Assembly (NCBI GenBank): GCA_019637955.1 | Contig: JAHBUS010000006.1 | Span: 160,750 to 224,749, forward strand | DNA length: 64,000 nucleotides | Direction of reading: 5' to 3' | From: Pseudobdellovibrionaceae bacterium | GTDB lineage: Bacteria; Bdellovibrionota; Bdellovibrionia; Bdellovibrionales; Bdellovibrionaceae | Shown here: in pieces, positions 26,377-36,993 of the stretch | Layout: each line of letters begins with the position of its first letter | Position numbering within the stretch: the stretch's first letter is position 1 | Position numbers and translations under genes: made by a program | Notes under the pieces: generated by a model | Database searches by the model: none | Told to the model about the DNA's origin: nothing | What the model saw: the letters and a program-made list of their open reading frames with translations, nothing else

Positions 26377-26772
26377 TTAGATTCGACGACGTTTCGGAGG
26401 GCGGCAACCGTTATGGGGAACGGGTGTAACGTCCTTCAGAGACATGATTTTAAGTCCAGAAGCAGCAACTGCACGGATTGCAGGCTCACGACCCGCGCCG
26501 GGGCCCTTCAGGAAGATATCAACAGCGCGCATACCGGCCTCGATCGCCTTTTTAGAGGCTTCTTCAGCGGCCATCTGAGCTGCGAAGGGAGTGCCTTTAC
26601 GGCTGCCCTTGAAACCCAAACCACCCGCTGTCGCCCAAGCCACTGTATCGCCAGCAGGATCGGTCATTGTCACGATGACATTGCCGAAACCAGCCGAGAT
26701 GTAACAGAGACCCGTGGGGACGTTACGCTTAACTTTTTTCTTAACGACTTTTTTATTGTCTGTAGTGTTCAT
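26377..26772 (-). CDS. rpsK: 30S ribosomal protein S11
   Basis: The protein has 131 residues. Signatures include [37 protein letters not shown] and the C-terminal [18 protein letters not shown]11 lies on the platform near the mRNA path. The short Lys-rich N-terminal extension ([15 protein letters not shown]) is within family variation. Between rpsM and rpsD. Confidence 0.98.
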   Translation of the reverse strand: MNTTDNKKVVKKKVKRNVPTGLCYISAGFGNVIVTMTDPAGDTVAWATAGGLGFKGSRKGTPFAAQMAAEEASKKAIEAGMRAVDIFLKGPGAGREPAIRAVAASGLKIMSLKDVTPVPHNGCRPPKRRRI

Positions 26773-26788
26773 TCTTTAGACCTTAGCC

Positions 26789-27163
26789 TTAGACTGCTTT
26801 TTTCTTGTTCGCGACTGTTTTACGAGGACCCTTACGAACGCGAGCGTTCGAACGAGTTCGCTGACCACGAACAGGAAGGCCTTTGCGATGACGAGTTCCG
26901 CGGAAGCAGTTCAAGTCCATCAAGCGCTTAATATTGAGACCAATTTCACGGCGCAAATCACCCTCAACTTTGAAAGTTGCTTCGATGATTCCGCGCATTT
27001 TTGCGAGTTGCTCATCGGTGAGAGCGTCTGTGCGGAGAACGTCCGAGATTCCAGCTTGTTCGCAGATTGAGCGAGCGCGAGAACGGCCGATTCCGTAGAT
27101 GTAGGTAAGTGCGACTTCAACACGTTTATTACGAGGAAGATCGACGCCAGCTAAACGTGCCAT
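26789..27163 (-). CDS. rpsM: 30S ribosomal protein S13
   Basis: The 124-residue protein begins [20 protein letters not shown] and holds [10 protein letters not shown] and the C-terminal [20 protein letters not shown]. It sits in the 30S head and contacts L5 and the P-site tRNA. The ATG is two bases after the rpmJ stop codon. Confidence 0.98.
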   Translation of the reverse strand: MARLAGVDLPRNKRVEVALTYIYGIGRSRARSICEQAGISDVLRTDALTDEQLAKMRGIIEATFKVEGDLRREIGLNIKRLMDLNCFRGTRHRKGLPVRGQRTRSNARVRKGPRKTVANKKKAV

Positions 27164-27165
27164 GA

Positions 27166-27279
27166 TCAGCCCTGCCTTTGTTTATGTTTTGTGTTCTCAC
27201 AAATGACGCGAATGACGCCCTTGCGCTTAACGACTTTGCAGTTCTTGCAAATCTTTTTGACCGAAGGTCTGACTTTCAT
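27166..27279 (-). CDS. rpmJ: 50S ribosomal protein L36
   Basis: The 37-residue protein reads [20 protein letters not shown] followed by [17 protein letters not shown]. It is the zinc-binding form: C11, C14, C27 and H32. It is first gene of the alpha block here; infA, usually just upstream, is missing. An 148-base AT-rich spacer separates it from adk. Confidence 0.97.
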   Translation of the reverse strand: MKVRPSVKKICKNCKVVKRKGVIRVICENTKHKQRQG

Positions 27280-27379
27280 AAAGGACCCAACCCCATTTTC
27301 AACTTGCCAAAAAGCTAAGTTGTTGAATTTACTGAACAATTCGCCACAACTTCAAAATAAAAAAATCGCGCGGTTCGAA

Positions 27380-27408
27380 AACCTAGCATCTGAAAAATTG
27401 CTTGTCTA
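27380..27408 (-). promoter_or_regulatory. Possible promoter of rpmJ-rpsM-rpsK-rpsD-rpoA-rplQ
   Basis: On the minus strand TAGACA (27403-27408), 17 bases, TAGGTT (27380-27385). The -35 matches five of six, the -10 only three of six. It lies about 100 bases upstream of rpmJ in the only long spacer of the spc-alpha region. Readthrough from adk is an alternative. Confidence 0.3.
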
Positions 27409-27427
27409 CTTATTCTCAAGGATTTTT

Positions 27428-28069
27428 TCAAGCCTTCAGAAGTGACTTCAATGATTCAAAAACAGCTTCCGTGGGTCGACTTCCATCGACTTCCGCGTAA
27501 TTCCCCATTTCTTTGTAGTAGCCTCGGAGAGGAAATGTATTTTCTTCGTAGGTTCTAAGCCGTGTGGCAATCACGTCTTCCTTGTCGTCATTCCGTTGAA
27601 TGACGGCCCCACCGCAAAGATCGCAGATTCCGTCTTTACGAGTAGGCTTGGATTGAATGTGATAGACAGCCCCACATGACTGACAAACTCGACGTCCCGT
27701 CAAACGCTGGAGGAGCTCCTCTTTTGGAACCTCCAGGAAGATGGCTTTTTCTAAACGCAGTCCCCGACTCTGAAGAATCTTCCCTAAGGCTTCTGCCTGG
27801 GCGCGCGTTCTTGGAAAACCATCAAGGATAAAGTGGTGATCTTTTAAATTTTCGAGAACTTCATCGACCATGCCGATGACGATCGAGTCAGGAACAAGCT
27901 CCCCTCGATCCATAAAACCCTGGGCCTGTCGGCCGAGTTCGGTTTTATTTTTAATCGCGTGTCGGAACAAATCGCCGGTGCTGATTTGGTGGTAACCGAG
28001 GCGCTCGACCAACAAAGTTGATTGCGTTCCTTTACCAGCACCGGGAGCTCCGAACAGCACGATATTCAT
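27428..28069 (-). CDS. adk: Adenylate kinase (zinc-lid form)
   Basis: The 213-residue enzyme converts ATP and AMP to two ADP. Seen are the P-loop [10 protein letters not shown] (8-17), the NMP-binding part, [16 protein letters not shown] and the LID domain. The LID carries four cysteines (CQSCG and CDLCGG), so it binds a structural zinc, a trait of Gram-positive and some proteobacterial enzymes. It follows secY by one base, as in many spc operons; map is absent. Confidence 0.97.
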   Translation of the reverse strand: MNIVLFGAPGAGKGTQSTLLVERLGYHQISTGDLFRHAIKNKTELGRQAQGFMDRGELVPDSIVIGMVDEVLENLKDHHFILDGFPRTRAQAEALGKILQSRGLRLEKAIFLEVPKEELLQRLTGRRVCQSCGAVYHIQSKPTRKDGICDLCGGAVIQRNDDKEDVIATRLRTYEENTFPLRGYYKEMGNYAEVDGSRPTEAVFESLKSLLKA

Positions 28070-28070
28070 A

Positions 28071-29396
28071 CTAGTATTGAACCCGTCGGCTGCGAATTTT
28101 CGCGCCTTTCAAGAAGCCTTCGTACTTTTGGCTGATCATGTGCGACTGGATCTGTTGGCTTGTATCCAATGCCACACCGACCAAGATCAAAAGGCTCGTT
28201 CCACCGAAGTAGAACGGGACATTGGCCATGTTCGCAAGAATCGCCGGCATCACGCAGATCGCGCTCAAGTAGATCGCGCCACCGACATTCACACGGTCCA
28301 ACACTTTTTGGATGTAGTCCGCCGTGCTCTTACCGGCGCGAACGCCAGGGATGAAACCGCCGTACTTTTTCAAGTTGTCGGCCACTTCATTCGGGTTGAA
28401 GACGATCTCTGTGTAGAAGAAGCAGAAGAAGACGATCAAAGCGACTTCAAGAATGAGGTAGACTGTGCCCGTGGGGCTCAGATTTTCTTGGAGAGCTTTC
28501 AACCAAGGTGTCTGTACGAACTGCGCCATCGTCGCGGGGAACATCAAGAGCGACGAAGCGAAGATCGGAGGAATGACACCCGAGAAGTTGATTTTGATCG
28601 GCAGATGGCTCTGAGGCGTGGTCATCGACTGCATGCCGGTGCCGCGCTGAGAGTACTGGATCGCAATTCGGCGCTGAGCCACTTCCATGAAAATGACCGC
28701 GGCGATCGAGAGAACCATGAAAGCCAAAATCGCCAAGGCAACGGCCGAGCTCATCTCGTTATTTTTAACCAGTGTCCACAAGTGGCTTGCGCCGCCGGGG
28801 ATCGATGCTGCGATACCGGTGAAGATGATCAGTGACGAACCGTTTCCGATTCCGCGCTCAGTGATCTGCTCGCCCAACCACATGATGAAGCAGGTTCCTG
28901 CCGTCAACGTGAGGATGGTCATGACTTTAAAAGGAACGAATCCGCCAACAACGGCCGATGTCACCAAGTTCTTGCCTTCAGGGCTGACTGAAGCCGAGAG
29001 CCAGGTGCTGATGCCATAGCCCTGGATGATCGCCAAAGCGACCGTCGCATAACGGGTGTATTGATTGATCTTACGACGACCCTGCTCGCCCTCTTTTTTG
29101 AGAGCTTCGAGGTGAGGAATCGCCGACGTGAGAAGCTGGAAAATGATCGATGCCGAGATGTACGGCATGATCCCCAAAGCAAAGATGGAGAACTGCGAAA
29201 GGGCTCCACCCGTGAAGGTGTTGAACAGCCCAAAGATCCCAGCGCTTTGGGCCTGAAAGAATGACTGCACCGCTACACTGTCAACTCCCGGTGTCGGGAC
29301 GTGAACCCCAACTCGGTAGATGGCAAGCATTGCCAATGTAAACAAAATCCGTTTTACTAACTCCGAGTTTTTGGACAGTTCGCCTGCGTTTGCCAC
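28071..29396 (-). CDS. secY: Protein translocase subunit SecY
   Basis: The 441-residue inner-membrane channel has ten hydrophobic helices and SecY signatures ([31 protein letters not shown]-like loop region near [21 protein letters not shown]-like C terminus KIRSRRVQY). With SecE (56.8 kb) it forms the general secretion pore. Start GTG with GAGGTG upstream. Adjacent to rplO by two bases. Confidence 0.97.
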   Translation of the reverse strand: MANAGELSKNSELVKRILFTLAMLAIYRVGVHVPTPGVDSVAVQSFFQAQSAGIFGLFNTFTGGALSQFSIFALGIMPYISASIIFQLLTSAIPHLEALKKEGEQGRRKINQYTRYATVALAIIQGYGISTWLSASVSPEGKNLVTSAVVGGFVPFKVMTILTLTAGTCFIMWLGEQITERGIGNGSSLIIFTGIAASIPGGASHLWTLVKNNEMSSAVALAILAFMVLSIAAVIFMEVAQRRIAIQYSQRGTGMQSMTTPQSHLPIKINFSGVIPPIFASSLLMFPATMAQFVQTPWLKALQENLSPTGTVYLILEVALIVFFCFFYTEIVFNPNEVADNLKKYGGFIPGVRAGKSTADYIQKVLDRVNVGGAIYLSAICVMPAILANMANVPFYFGGTSLLILVGVALDTSQQIQSHMISQKYEGFLKGAKIRSRRVQY

Positions 29397-29398
29397 TC

Positions 29399-29833
29399 TT
29401 AAATCACCTCAGTTTTACCACCCGCTTGTTCGATGGCTTTCTTTGCTGTTTCGCTAAATTTGTGTGCCTTGACGGTCAAAGCTTTCTCAAGTTTACCTTT
29501 GGCCAAAATTTTGACCGGAAAGTGGTGAACAAGACCAGCTTTTTTCAGTGATTCAGGAGTAATTTCGCCAGTCAGCTTGTTGAGCTGCGACAAATTCACA
29601 ACCGAGTAAACGGTTTCGAAATCGGTGTTGTTGAATCCGAACTTGGGAGTACGACGAGACAAGGGGCTTTGACCACCCTCGAAACCACGACGCACCTTGC
29701 CACCAGTACGGGCCAATTGACCCTTGTGACCTTTACCCGAAGTTTGACCTAAGCCCGAACCTTTACCGCGGCCCAGACGTTTCTGATAGTGTTTTGCGCC
29801 CGCTTTGGGCGCGAGAGATGACAAGAGGCTCAT
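29399..29833 (-). CDS. rplO: 50S ribosomal protein L15
   Basis: The product has 144 residues from the ATG MSLLSSLAPKAGAKH. It has the Gly/Lys-rich N-terminal extension (RLGRGKGSGLGQTSGKGHKG) and GGQSPLSRRTPKFGF typical of L15, a late assembly protein. GAGGG lies six bases upstream; a TTG four codons earlier would overlap rpmD and is less likely. Confidence 0.96.
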   Translation of the reverse strand: MSLLSSLAPKAGAKHYQKRLGRGKGSGLGQTSGKGHKGQLARTGGKVRRGFEGGQSPLSRRTPKFGFNNTDFETVYSVVNLSQLNKLTGEITPESLKKAGLVHHFPVKILAKGKLEKALTVKAHKFSETAKKAIEQAGGKTEVI

Positions 29834-29834
29834 A

Positions 29835-30020
29835 TTAACCCTCAACCTTTACTTCAACCAAGTGTTGAACTTTCATAACTTGGCCACGGTTCGCCGGATT
29901 GTCGGCCAACTTCACAGACTTGTGACGACCACGGAGACCCAGGGCCTCCATTGTCGCGCGCTGCGATTTCGTGCAACCAATCAAAGACCGTTTTTGAGTG
30001 ATGATGAATGTCTTCGCCAT
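29835..30020 (-). CDS. rpmD: 50S ribosomal protein L30
   Basis: The 61-residue protein contains [20 protein letters not shown] and a C-terminal strand ([13 protein letters not shown]). Length and position between rpsE and rplO are standard. Confidence 0.95.
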   Translation of the reverse strand: MAKTFIITQKRSLIGCTKSQRATMEALGLRGRHKSVKLADNPANRGQVMKVQHLVEVKVEG

Positions 30021-30030
30021 GGTGGTCTCC

Positions 30031-30492
30031 TTATTCGCCGCGCTTAGCTTTGAGTTGTTTCAAACCATCCAAAGTCGCACGAACTGCGTTGTGGGGGTTG
30101 CGAGTACCAACACACTTGGTGAGGATGTCGCGAACGCCAACAGACTCGAGAACCGCACGAACTGCACCGCCGGCGATCACGCCAGTACCGGGAGTTGCGG
30201 GCTTCATGATGACTTTAGCAGCGCCAAAAGTGCCGATCACTTCATGAGGGATGGTTCCATCCTTCAGATTCATCGCGCGGATGCCTTTTTTAGCGCCACG
30301 GCTTGCTTTACCGATTGCCTCGGGAACTTCGCCAGCTTTACCGGTACCGAAACCGACTTCGCCAGTTTTGTTGCCGACGACGACGAGAGCCGCGAACGAG
30401 AAGCGACGACCGCCCTTAACAACTTTAGTTACGCGATTAATCGCAACAACCCGCTCTTCGTATTCTGAAACAGTTCTGTTTTCCACTGCCAT
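30031..30492 (-). CDS. rpsE: 30S ribosomal protein S5
   Basis: The protein has about 153 residues, with [38 protein letters not shown] and a double-stranded RNA-binding fold. S5 contributes to decoding fidelity and helicase activity. The start is uncertain: this ATG directly abuts its AAGGAG, while a GTG two codons later is six bases from it and may be the true start; an ATG 12 codons earlier would overlap rplR. Confidence 0.95.
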   Translation of the reverse strand: MAVENRTVSEYEERVVAINRVTKVVKGGRRFSFAALVVVGNKTGEVGFGTGKAGEVPEAIGKASRGAKKGIRAMNLKDGTIPHEVIGTFGAAKVIMKPATPGTGVIAGGAVRAVLESVGVRDILTKCVGTRNPHNAVRATLDGLKQLKAKRGE

Positions 30493-30496
30493 CTCC

Positions 30497-30865
30497 TTAG
30501 AAGCTGAGTCCTGCTTCGCGAGCTCCATCTGCCAATGCCTTTACGCGGCCGTGGTAGATGAAACCGTTGCGGTCAAACACAACGCTCTTAATGTTTTTTG
30601 CAATCGCCATTTTCGCAACTTCTTGACCAACCAAGAAAGCCAAGTCTTTACCCGACTTGTCCGACTCGATGACCAAAGAAGAGGCCGACAAAACTGTGTG
30701 GCCCTTAACGTCGTCGATGATTTGCGCGTACATGTGTTTGCCGCTACGGAAAACACACAAGCGAGGACGCACGTCAGTGCCATTGACTTTTTTGCGGATA
30801 CGGATCTTTTTTGTCAGACGAGCAACTTGTTTAGAGCTCGTATGTTTTCCGAATTTCAACTTCAT
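30497..30865 (-). CDS. rplR: 50S ribosomal protein L18
   Basis: The 122-residue protein has [20 protein letters not shown] and [20 protein letters not shown], the L18 signatures. It binds 5S rRNA with L5. Between rplF and rpsE. Confidence 0.97.
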   Translation of the reverse strand: MKLKFGKHTSSKQVARLTKKIRIRKKVNGTDVRPRLCVFRSGKHMYAQIIDDVKGHTVLSASSLVIESDKSGKDLAFLVGQEVAKMAIAKNIKSVVFDRNGFIYHGRVKALADGAREAGLSF

Positions 30866-30877
30866 ACTACACCTCTA

Positions 30878-31420
30878 TTATTTGCCTGCCGACTTACCAG
30901 CTTTACGTCGGAGTTTTTCATCCGAGTAACGCACGCCTTTACCGAGGTAAGGCTCAGGAGGACGGAAGCCGCGAATAATCGCCGCCACTTGTCCGACCAA
31001 ACCGCGGTCAGCGCCGTTCACGGCGATATTGGTTTGTTTTTCGACTTTAATCTCGATGCCATCGGGAATTTCAAACACGATCGGGTGGCTGAATCCGAGA
31101 GACATCTCGAGTTTTTTACCAGAAACGCTCGCGCGGTATCCGACCCCGTGCAGTTCGAGTGAACGGGTGAAACCTTTGCCAACACCATTCACCGCGTTTT
31201 GAACCAAGGCACGGTACATGCCATGGAGCGAACGCGCTTCTTTAGTGTCGCTCTTGCGAGTGAGAACTACTTTTTTACCATCCAACGCGGCCGAAACTTC
31301 GGGGCGCATTTTGATCGACAAAGAGTGCTTCGCACCTTTGACAACGACTTCGTTTTTAGGAGTCACTGTCACTTGGACTTTATCGTCAAAGAAGACCGGT
31401 GCTTTACCAATACGTGACAT
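30878..31420 (-). CDS. rplF: 50S ribosomal protein L6
   Basis: The 180-residue protein begins MSRIGKAPV, has two related beta-rich domains and the C-terminal signature [16 protein letters not shown]6 supports the factor-binding site near the sarcin-ricin loop. Between rpsH and rplR. Confidence 0.97.
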   Translation of the reverse strand: MSRIGKAPVFFDDKVQVTVTPKNEVVVKGAKHSLSIKMRPEVSAALDGKKVVLTRKSDTKEARSLHGMYRALVQNAVNGVGKGFTRSLELHGVGYRASVSGKKLEMSLGFSHPIVFEIPDGIEIKVEKQTNIAVNGADRGLVGQVAAIIRGFRPPEPYLGKGVRYSDEKLRRKAGKSAGK

Positions 31421-31427
31421 GATTCAC

Positions 31428-31817
31428 CTACCAAAGTTTGCAGACGAGTTCGCCACCGAGATTCTTCGCCTGAGCATCTTTATCGCTCATCATACCTTGG
31501 CTGGTGCTGATGATCGACATACCCAAACCCGAACGTACGACGGGGATTTCAGTTGATTTAACGTAAACGCGACGGCCAGGGCGGCTCACACGCTGGATCG
31601 TGTTGATCGCGTGCATTCCGTCTTGATCGTATTTCAAGTAAACGCGCATGACGCCTTGCTTGCTGTCTTTCGCGATCTTGTAGCTACGGATGAGACCTTG
31701 GTTAGCCAAGATATCAGCGATGCCCGCGCGAACTTTCGACGCCGGAACGTCGACTTTTTCGTGTTTCGCGATGCCCGCGTTGCGGATTCGTGTCAGGAAT
31801 TCAGAAATTGTATCCAT
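31428..31817 (-). CDS. rpsH: 30S ribosomal protein S8
   Basis: The 129-residue protein starts MDTISEFLTRIRNAGIA and ends with STSQGMMSDKDAQAKNLGGE, typical of S8. In E. coli S8 represses the spc operon by binding its mRNA at the L5 region. ATG with GGAGAG upstream. Confidence 0.97.
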   Translation of the reverse strand: MDTISEFLTRIRNAGIAKHEKVDVPASKVRAGIADILANQGLIRSYKIAKDSKQGVMRVYLKYDQDGMHAINTIQRVSRPGRRVYVKSTEIPVVRSGLGMSIISTSQGMMSDKDAQAKNLGGELVCKLW

Positions 31818-31826
31818 AGTCTCTCC

Positions 31827-32132
31827 TTACCAGCTTGCTTTCGTGACACCAGGAAGACGACCTTCCAGAGCCATTTTACGGAAAGCATTTCGGCAAAGTC
31901 CAAATTTGCGATAGTTTCCACGGGGACGACCAGTCAGAACGCAGCGATTGCGAACGCGGGTCATTGTTGTCTCGCGGGGCAAATCTTGAAGCTTGCGGCG
32001 AGCGGCCGAGCGCTCTTCTTCCGAAAGTTTCTGATCGATTGCACTCGCGCGCAACTCAGCACGATACTTGATGTACTTCGTTGCGATTGTTTTACGACGG
32101 TTGTTTTTTTCAACACTTGCTTTACGAGCCAA
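31827..32132 (-). CDS. rpsN: 30S ribosomal protein S14 (long, zinc-free form)
   Basis: The 101-residue protein has [19 protein letters not shown] and the C-terminal [19 protein letters not shown]. It lacks the CxxC pairs of the short zinc form. The start is TTG, with AGGTGG nine bases upstream; it matches the conserved N terminus. Confidence 0.96.
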   Translation of the reverse strand: MARKASVEKNNRRKTIATKYIKYRAELRASAIDQKLSEEERSAARRKLQDLPRETTMTRVRNRCVLTGRPRGNYRKFGLCRNAFRKMALEGRLPGVTKASW

Positions 32133-32144
32133 GAGCCACCTACC

Positions 32145-32684
32145 TTATTTGCGGAACGGCATGCCAAGAGCCTCGAGCAAAGCTCGGCCTTCAGCATCGT
32201 TCTTCCCTGTTGTGCAGATTGTGATGTTCATCCCGCGAACTTTATCAACACGGTCGTAGTTGATCTCGGGGAATACGATCTGCTCTTTCAGACCCATGTT
32301 GTAGTTACCACGTCCATCGAAACCTTTGCTGGGGAGACCACGGAAGTCGCGAACTCGGGGCAAAGCCAGAGTTTGCAAACGATCCAGGAACGCCCACATG
32401 CGCTCGCGACGCAAAGTCACGCGCACACCGATCGGGAGGCCTTCACGAAGTTTGAAGTTCGAGATGGCTTTTTTCGACTTAGTCATAACAGCTTTTTGGC
32501 CGGTGATCGCCGTGATCTCGTCCACGACTGTGTTCAGAATTTTTTGATTCTGAACGGCTTCGCTCGTACAAACCGAGATGACGATTTTCTCGAGACGAGG
32601 CAATTCCATCACGTTGTCTTTACCCAGCGACTTTTTCAGCGCGGGGACCAGCTCTTTTTGATATTTTTCTTGCAAGCGATTCAT
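32145..32684 (-). CDS. rplE: 50S ribosomal protein L5
   Basis: The 179-residue protein begins [18 protein letters not shown] and contains [20 protein letters not shown] and [20 protein letters not shown]. It binds 5S rRNA and contacts S13. The start was chosen by family alignment. It lies only ten bases after rplN, with no rplX between. Confidence 0.96.
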   Translation of the reverse strand: MNRLQEKYQKELVPALKKSLGKDNVMELPRLEKIVISVCTSEAVQNQKILNTVVDEITAITGQKAVMTKSKKAISNFKLREGLPIGVRVTLRRERMWAFLDRLQTLALPRVRDFRGLPSKGFDGRGNYNMGLKEQIVFPEINYDRVDKVRGMNITICTTGKNDAEGRALLEALGMPFRK

Positions 32685-32694
32685 TTCATCATCC

Positions 32695-33063
32695 TCACAG
32701 TACTTCCGGAGCGAGTGAAACGATCTTGACGAACGACTTTGCACGCAATTCGCGGGCAACGGGTCCAAAGATACGAGTTCCGATCGGCTCTTTATTGGCG
32801 TTAATCAGGACCGCCGAGTTGTCATCGAAGCGGATATAGCTACCATCAGGACGGCGCAGCTTGTGAACCGTGCGAACGACGACGGCTTTCGCAACGTCAC
32901 CCTTCTTCACTTTTGCATTGGGAAGCGCTTCTTTGATCGAGACAACGATAACGTCGCCGATCGAAGCGTAACGGCGTTTAGAGCCGCCCAACACTTTGAT
33001 ACACATGACTTCTTTTGCGCCGGAGTTGTCTGCCACGTTCAGGCGAGTTTGCATTTGAATCAT
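32695..33063 (-). CDS. rplN: 50S ribosomal protein L14
   Basis: The 122-residue protein shows [20 protein letters not shown] and the C-terminal [13 protein letters not shown]. Complete at both ends, so the missing L24 gene downstream is not fused to it. First gene of the spc block, 11 bases after rpsQ, so S10 and spc are likely one transcript. Confidence 0.97.
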   Translation of the reverse strand: MIQMQTRLNVADNSGAKEVMCIKVLGGSKRRYASIGDVIVVSIKEALPNAKVKKGDVAKAVVVRTVHKLRRPDGSYIRFDDNSAVLINANKEPIGTRIFGPVARELRAKSFVKIVSLAPEVL

Positions 33064-33074
33064 ACGTACTCCCC

Positions 33075-33347
33075 TTAAACTTTCGCCGACTCAACGACTT
33101 CGACCAAGGCAAAACGCTTTGTCTTGCTCAAGGGACGTGTTTCTTTAATGCGAACGATGTCGCCCATCTTAGCGGTGCCTTTTTCGTCGTGCGCTTTGAA
33201 CACAGAGGTACGTTTCATGTACTTTCCGTATTTTGCGTGACGGATCAAGCGGTACACGAGAACAGAAATGGTTTTATCCATTTTGTCGCTCACGACTTCG
33301 CCAACAACTTCAATACGACGGCCGCGTGTATTTGTCGCTTCTGCCAT
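33075..33347 (-). CDS. rpsQ: 30S ribosomal protein S17
   Basis: The 90-residue OB-fold protein has [18 protein letters not shown] and [18 protein letters not shown]. It joins early in 30S assembly. It follows rpmC by five bases. Confidence 0.97.
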   Translation of the reverse strand: MAEATNTRGRRIEVVGEVVSDKMDKTISVLVYRLIRHAKYGKYMKRTSVFKAHDEKGTAKMGDIVRIKETRPLSKTKRFALVEVVESAKV

Positions 33348-33352
33348 AGACG

Positions 33353-33544
33353 TTACCGTACAACTTTCTGCACGAGAGCGGTGTTCACGCGAGCCAAATC
33401 ACGGCGCATTCCACGAATCTCGAGCGGGTTCGACAATTGGCCCAAGGTGTTCTTCATTTTTGCTTCGAAGAGATCCTGTGTGAGGGCCTTTTTCTTTTTC
33501 TTCAACTCTGTAGGAGAGAGATCTTTAACATCCTGGTATTTCAT
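33353..33544 (-). CDS. rpmC: 50S ribosomal protein L29
   Basis: The 63-residue helical protein starts [14 protein letters not shown] and holds [17 protein letters not shown] and [10 protein letters not shown]. It flanks the peptide exit tunnel. The ATG chosen lies four bases after rplP stop; longer upstream starts are inside rplP. Confidence 0.95.
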   Translation of the reverse strand: MKYQDVKDLSPTELKKKKKALTQDLFEAKMKNTLGQLSNPLEIRGMRRDLARVNTALVQKVVR

Positions 33545-33548
33545 AAGC

Positions 33549-33956
33549 TTACTCCCGAGCCAGGAAACGAGTTTTAAACGGAAGCTTGTGAGCCGCACGG
33601 AGGAAGGCCTCTTGTGCTTGTTCACGAGTCACACCATTCATTTCAAACAAAATTTTACCGGGCTGAATGCGCGCCACCCACAACTCAGGGTTTCCTTTTC
33701 CGGATCCCATACGAGTCTCTGCGGGTTTCTTCGTCACGGGAGTATCAGGGTACACACGGCACCAGATCTTTCCGCCACGCTTGATCGAACGAGCGATCGC
33801 GATACGAGCTGCCTCGAGCTGGCGAGCGGTCATGCGCATCTCTTCAGTTGCCTGAAGGGCGAAATCGCCGAAAGCCAGATCACTTCCGCGGCGAGCGAAA
33901 CCAGTCGCACGGCCAACGAATTGTTTTCTGTGTTTTACACGCTTAGGACTTAACAC
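33549..33956 (-). CDS. rplP: 50S ribosomal protein L16
   Basis: The 135-residue protein has [37 protein letters not shown] and [20 protein letters not shown]. The GTG start overlaps the end of rpsC by 14 bases, giving tight translational coupling. Confidence 0.97.
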   Translation of the reverse strand: MLSPKRVKHRKQFVGRATGFARRGSDLAFGDFALQATEEMRMTARQLEAARIAIARSIKRGGKIWCRVYPDTPVTKKPAETRMGSGKGNPELWVARIQPGKILFEMNGVTREQAQEAFLRAAHKLPFKTRFLARE

Positions 33957-34608
33957 GGCCAGCCTCCTCTACTTCACGAGCAGACAAGATATCGCCCTTG
34001 TAGATCCATACTTTCAAACCGATGATTCCGTAAGCCGTGAGAGACTCAGCAGTTCCGAAATCGATGTCTGCGCGGAGTGTGTGAAGAGGAACGCTCTTCT
34101 CATTGTACCACTCAGAACGCGCGATCTCAGCACCGTCAAGACGGCCCGAAACGCGGATTTTGATCCCGCGAACGCCACCTTTGATTGCGGCCGCGATCGC
34201 TTTTTTCATCGCTCGGCGCCACGAGATCCGTTTCTCGAGCTGCAGAGCAATGTTCTCAGCCACGAGCTGAGCATCGATATCGGGCTTACGAACTTCTTGA
34301 ATGCTCAAGAAGACTTCGTTCGGTGTCAGCTTTTGAACTTCTGCTTTCAGAGAGTCAATGCCGGTTCCTTTTTTACCGATCACAACGCCAGGACGAGCTG
34401 TCGAGATGATGATTTTGATTTTCTTAGCCGCGCGTTCCATTTCGATTTTGGCAACGCCAGCGTGCTTCAGTTTGTCTTTCAAATATTTACGCAGGCGGAA
34501 ATCTTCGTGAAGATTCTCACTGTATTGGCGGCCTTTAGCGTACCAACGAGAATCCCATGTGCGAATGACACCGACGCGAAATCCAATTGGATTTACCTTC
34601 TGTCCCAC
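33943..34608 (-). CDS. rpsC: 30S ribosomal protein S3
   Basis: The 221-residue protein has the N-terminal signature [20 protein letters not shown], a KH domain with [18 protein letters not shown], and the C-terminal domain with [20 protein letters not shown]. It lines the mRNA entry channel. GTG start with GAGGTAAG upstream. Confidence 0.97.
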   Translation of the reverse strand: MGQKVNPIGFRVGVIRTWDSRWYAKGRQYSENLHEDFRLRKYLKDKLKHAGVAKIEMERAAKKIKIIISTARPGVVIGKKGTGIDSLKAEVQKLTPNEVFLSIQEVRKPDIDAQLVAENIALQLEKRISWRRAMKKAIAAAIKGGVRGIKIRVSGRLDGAEIARSEWYNEKSVPLHTLRADIDFGTAESLTAYGIIGLKVWIYKGDILSAREVEEAGRVKS

Positions 34609-34611
34609 TTC

Positions 34612-34944
34612 TTACCTCTCATCCAAAACAACGTTGATATGGCTGGTGCGCTTACGGACGCCCGAAGCTCGGCCTTGGGCGCGAGGACGGAAACGCTTCA
34701 AAACGGGACCTTCATCAACCCAAATGGTTTTAACAAACAGCTTATCCAAATCGATCGTTTTTTTGTAATCAGCGTTTGCAACAGCCGATTCGACCAATTT
34801 TTTCATCATCAACGCCGACTTCTTGTTCAAGAAGGTCAGAGTTTTGATGGCATTGCTGACATCTTTACCGCGGATCAGATCGGCGACGAGACGTGCCTTC
34901 TGAGCTCCTACGCGTGCATTTTTCAAGCTCGCTTTGACTTCCAC
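34612..34944 (-). CDS. rplV: 50S ribosomal protein L22
   Basis: The 110-residue protein begins (GTG) EVKASLKNARVGAQKARLVA and ends with RAQGRASGVRKRTSHINVVL. L22 reaches into the exit tunnel. The GTG was chosen because AAGGAG lies six bases upstream and the extra residues from an earlier start lie inside rpsS. Confidence 0.95.
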   Translation of the reverse strand: MEVKASLKNARVGAQKARLVADLIRGKDVSNAIKTLTFLNKKSALMMKKLVESAVANADYKKTIDLDKLFVKTIWVDEGPVLKRFRPRAQGRASGVRKRTSHINVVLDER

Positions 34945-34954
34945 GATTAACTCC

Positions 34955-35254
34955 TTACTTCTTCGCAGCTGAACCAGCTGCCGGAGCGGCCTTCTTTTCG
35001 CCGCCGTGTCCGTTGAAAGTTCGAGTGGGTGCAAACTCACCGTATTTGTGACCGATCATGTTCTCGGTGACATACACGGGTACGAATTTGCGTCCATTGT
35101 GAACCGCAAACGTCAAACCAATAGACTCGGGAAGAATCGTCGATCGACGTGACCATGTTTTGATGACTTTTTTGTCGTTCTTTTGGATCGCATTATCGAT
35201 CTTCTTCAGAAGATGATTGTCGATGAATGCGCCTTTTTTAACTGAACGTGCCAC
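34955..35254 (-). CDS. rpsS: 30S ribosomal protein S19
   Basis: The 99-residue protein has [38 protein letters not shown] and [12 protein letters not shown]. It has a short Ala-rich tail. It binds with S13 in the 30S head. Confidence 0.97.
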   Translation of the reverse strand: MARSVKKGAFIDNHLLKKIDNAIQKNDKKVIKTWSRRSTILPESIGLTFAVHNGRKFVPVYVTENMIGHKYGEFAPTRTFNGHGGEKKAAPAAGSAAKK

Positions 35255-35264
35255 GATTCACTCC

Positions 35265-36083
35265 TTATTTACGTCTCTTGACGATAGACCAGTCAGTTCG
35301 CTTGTTTTGACGAGTCTTATAGCCTTTACAAGGCTGACCCCAAGGAGTCACAGGATGGTGACCCTTACCCACGCCTTCACCACCACCGAGGGGGTGATCA
35401 ACGGGATTCATGTGCATACCGCGAACGCTGGGTCGGATCCCTCTCCAGCGAGAACGACCAGCTTTACCCAGCTTGATGTTCTCGTTGTCCAAGTTACCGA
35501 CTTGACCGATAGATGCTTTACAGATTGAGAGGATGAACTTCACTTCGCCAGAGGGCAGACGCACCTGGCAGTACTCGCCTTCTTTCGAAACCAACACCGC
35601 ACCCGCACCCGCGCCGCGAGCCATTTGGGCTCCTTTGCCGGGACGAACTTCGATGTTGTGAATGGTGGTACCAACCGGGATCGCGTTCAAAGGAAGCGCG
35701 TTGCCGGGTTTGATATCCGCTTTATCAGAAGACAACACCGTGTCGCCAACATTGAGACCAACGGGGGCGATGATGTACGCCTTCGTTCCGTCGATGTAGC
35801 CGATCAAAGCGATGCGTGCCGTGCGATTGGGATCGTACTCGATCGCCAAAACTTTTGCCGGAACGTCAACTTTCGTGCGTTTGAAATCGATCAAACGGTA
35901 GCGACGCTTGTGACCGCCACCTTGGTGGCGCATGGTGATCATCCCGTGATTGCCTCGCGCACCCTTACGGCTGAGCGATTCAGTCAGAGATTTTTCAGGA
36001 GTTGTTTTTGTAATCTCAGAGAAGTCGAAGCCAGTCATGCCTCGGCTCGCGTGAGATCGAGCGCTAAATTGCTTGATACCCAT
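35265..36083 (-). CDS. rplB: 50S ribosomal protein L2
   Basis: The 272-residue protein has [20 protein letters not shown], the SH3-like core and the conserved [16 protein letters not shown], whose histidine lies close to the peptidyl transferase centre. Between rplW and rpsS. Confidence 0.98.
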   Translation of the reverse strand: MGIKQFSARSHASRGMTGFDFSEITKTTPEKSLTESLSRKGARGNHGMITMRHQGGGHKRRYRLIDFKRTKVDVPAKVLAIEYDPNRTARIALIGYIDGTKAYIIAPVGLNVGDTVLSSDKADIKPGNALPLNAIPVGTTIHNIEVRPGKGAQMARGAGAGAVLVSKEGEYCQVRLPSGEVKFILSICKASIGQVGNLDNENIKLGKAGRSRWRGIRPSVRGMHMNPVDHPLGGGEGVGKGHHPVTPWGQPCKGYKTRQNKRTDWSIVKRRK

Positions 36084-36085
36084 GT

Positions 36086-36364
36086 TTATGCTCCCTCAAA
36101 CAAGGCGATTTTTTCGCCAGCGTTCAATTTCACGAGGGCTTTTTTCCAGCGAGGAACTGCACCCATGCCGAACTTGTTAGCTTTACCACGACCGCGGCAG
36201 ATCGAAGTGCGGATCGAATCGACTTTCACTTTGAAAGCTTTTTCGATTTCAAATTTGATCTGGCTCTTGTCGGCTTTCATATCAACTTCGAAAACATAGA
36301 CGCCAGCCGCATTGTGGATGGTGTTTTTCTCAGTGATCAAAGGACGTTTGATGATCGTTTTCAT
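36086..36364 (-). CDS. rplW: 50S ribosomal protein L23
   Basis: The 92-residue protein shows [20 protein letters not shown] and [19 protein letters not shown] [15 protein letters not shown]. It forms the docking site for trigger factor and SRP at the tunnel exit. Two to three bases separate it from rplD and rplB. Confidence 0.97.
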   Translation of the reverse strand: MKTIIKRPLITEKNTIHNAAGVYVFEVDMKADKSQIKFEIEKAFKVKVDSIRTSICRGRGKANKFGMGAVPRWKKALVKLNAGEKIALFEGA

Positions 36365-36367
36365 TGC

Positions 36368-36991
36368 TTACTCCGCCTGACAACGGTCAACGATTTTCGC
36401 GACCGAGTCCTTGGTGATGACAGCAGCGTCGTATTTCAACAAATCGAAAACGTTCAAACCATCCACAGCGTAGAACTTGTAGGTGGGAAGATTTCGAGAC
36501 GCGCGTTTCATTGTCTCATTCACTTTTCCATCAATCAGAACGGCTTTCGAGAGGCCGAAAGTTTCCAAGCGTTTTGCGAGCTCGGAAGTTTTGCCTTCAG
36601 AAACCATTGTATCGACGACGAACAAGCGGCCTTCTTTCATCAAGTGAGAAAGAGCCATCTTGAGGCCGAGCTTGCGGACTTTTTTCGGCAGCGCGTACTC
36701 GTAAGAACGAGGAACGGGACCGAAGAGTTTCGCACCACCAGGCATCAAAGGAGAACGGGTCGAACCTTGACGGGCGCTACCAGTTCCTTTTTGCTTGAAC
36801 GGCTTTTTACCGCCACCGCTGACGAGGCTGCGGGTTTTCACCATCGCAGTGCCTTGACGACGGCAAGCCAATTGCCAGTTCACGACTTCGTGAAGAATTT
36901 CTTTTTTAACTTCGACTTCGAAAATTTCGGCCGCGAGATCAACGGTTCCGACTTTTTCTTTTTTCCAGTTGAGGACGTTAGCTGTAGCCAT
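36368..36991 (-). CDS. rplD: 50S ribosomal protein L4
   Basis: The 207-residue protein has the basic tunnel loop (RRQGTAMVKTRSLVSGGGKK, QKGTGSARQGSTRSP) and the core domain. In E. coli L4 regulates the S10 operon through its leader; the leader here also contains palindromic structure, but a link is unproven. Confidence 0.97.
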   Translation of the reverse strand: MATANVLNWKKEKVGTVDLAAEIFEVEVKKEILHEVVNWQLACRRQGTAMVKTRSLVSGGGKKPFKQKGTGSARQGSTRSPLMPGGAKLFGPVPRSYEYALPKKVRKLGLKMALSHLMKEGRLFVVDTMVSEGKTSELAKRLETFGLSKAVLIDGKVNETMKRASRNLPTYKFYAVDGLNVFDLLKYDAAVITKDSVAKIVDRCQAE

Positions 36992-36993
36992 GA

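Noticed and set aside
31611..32729. 372-codon plus-strand frame across rpsH-rpsN-rplE
   Set aside because: It spans several ribosomal genes antisense and shows no domain; a by-product of codon usage.
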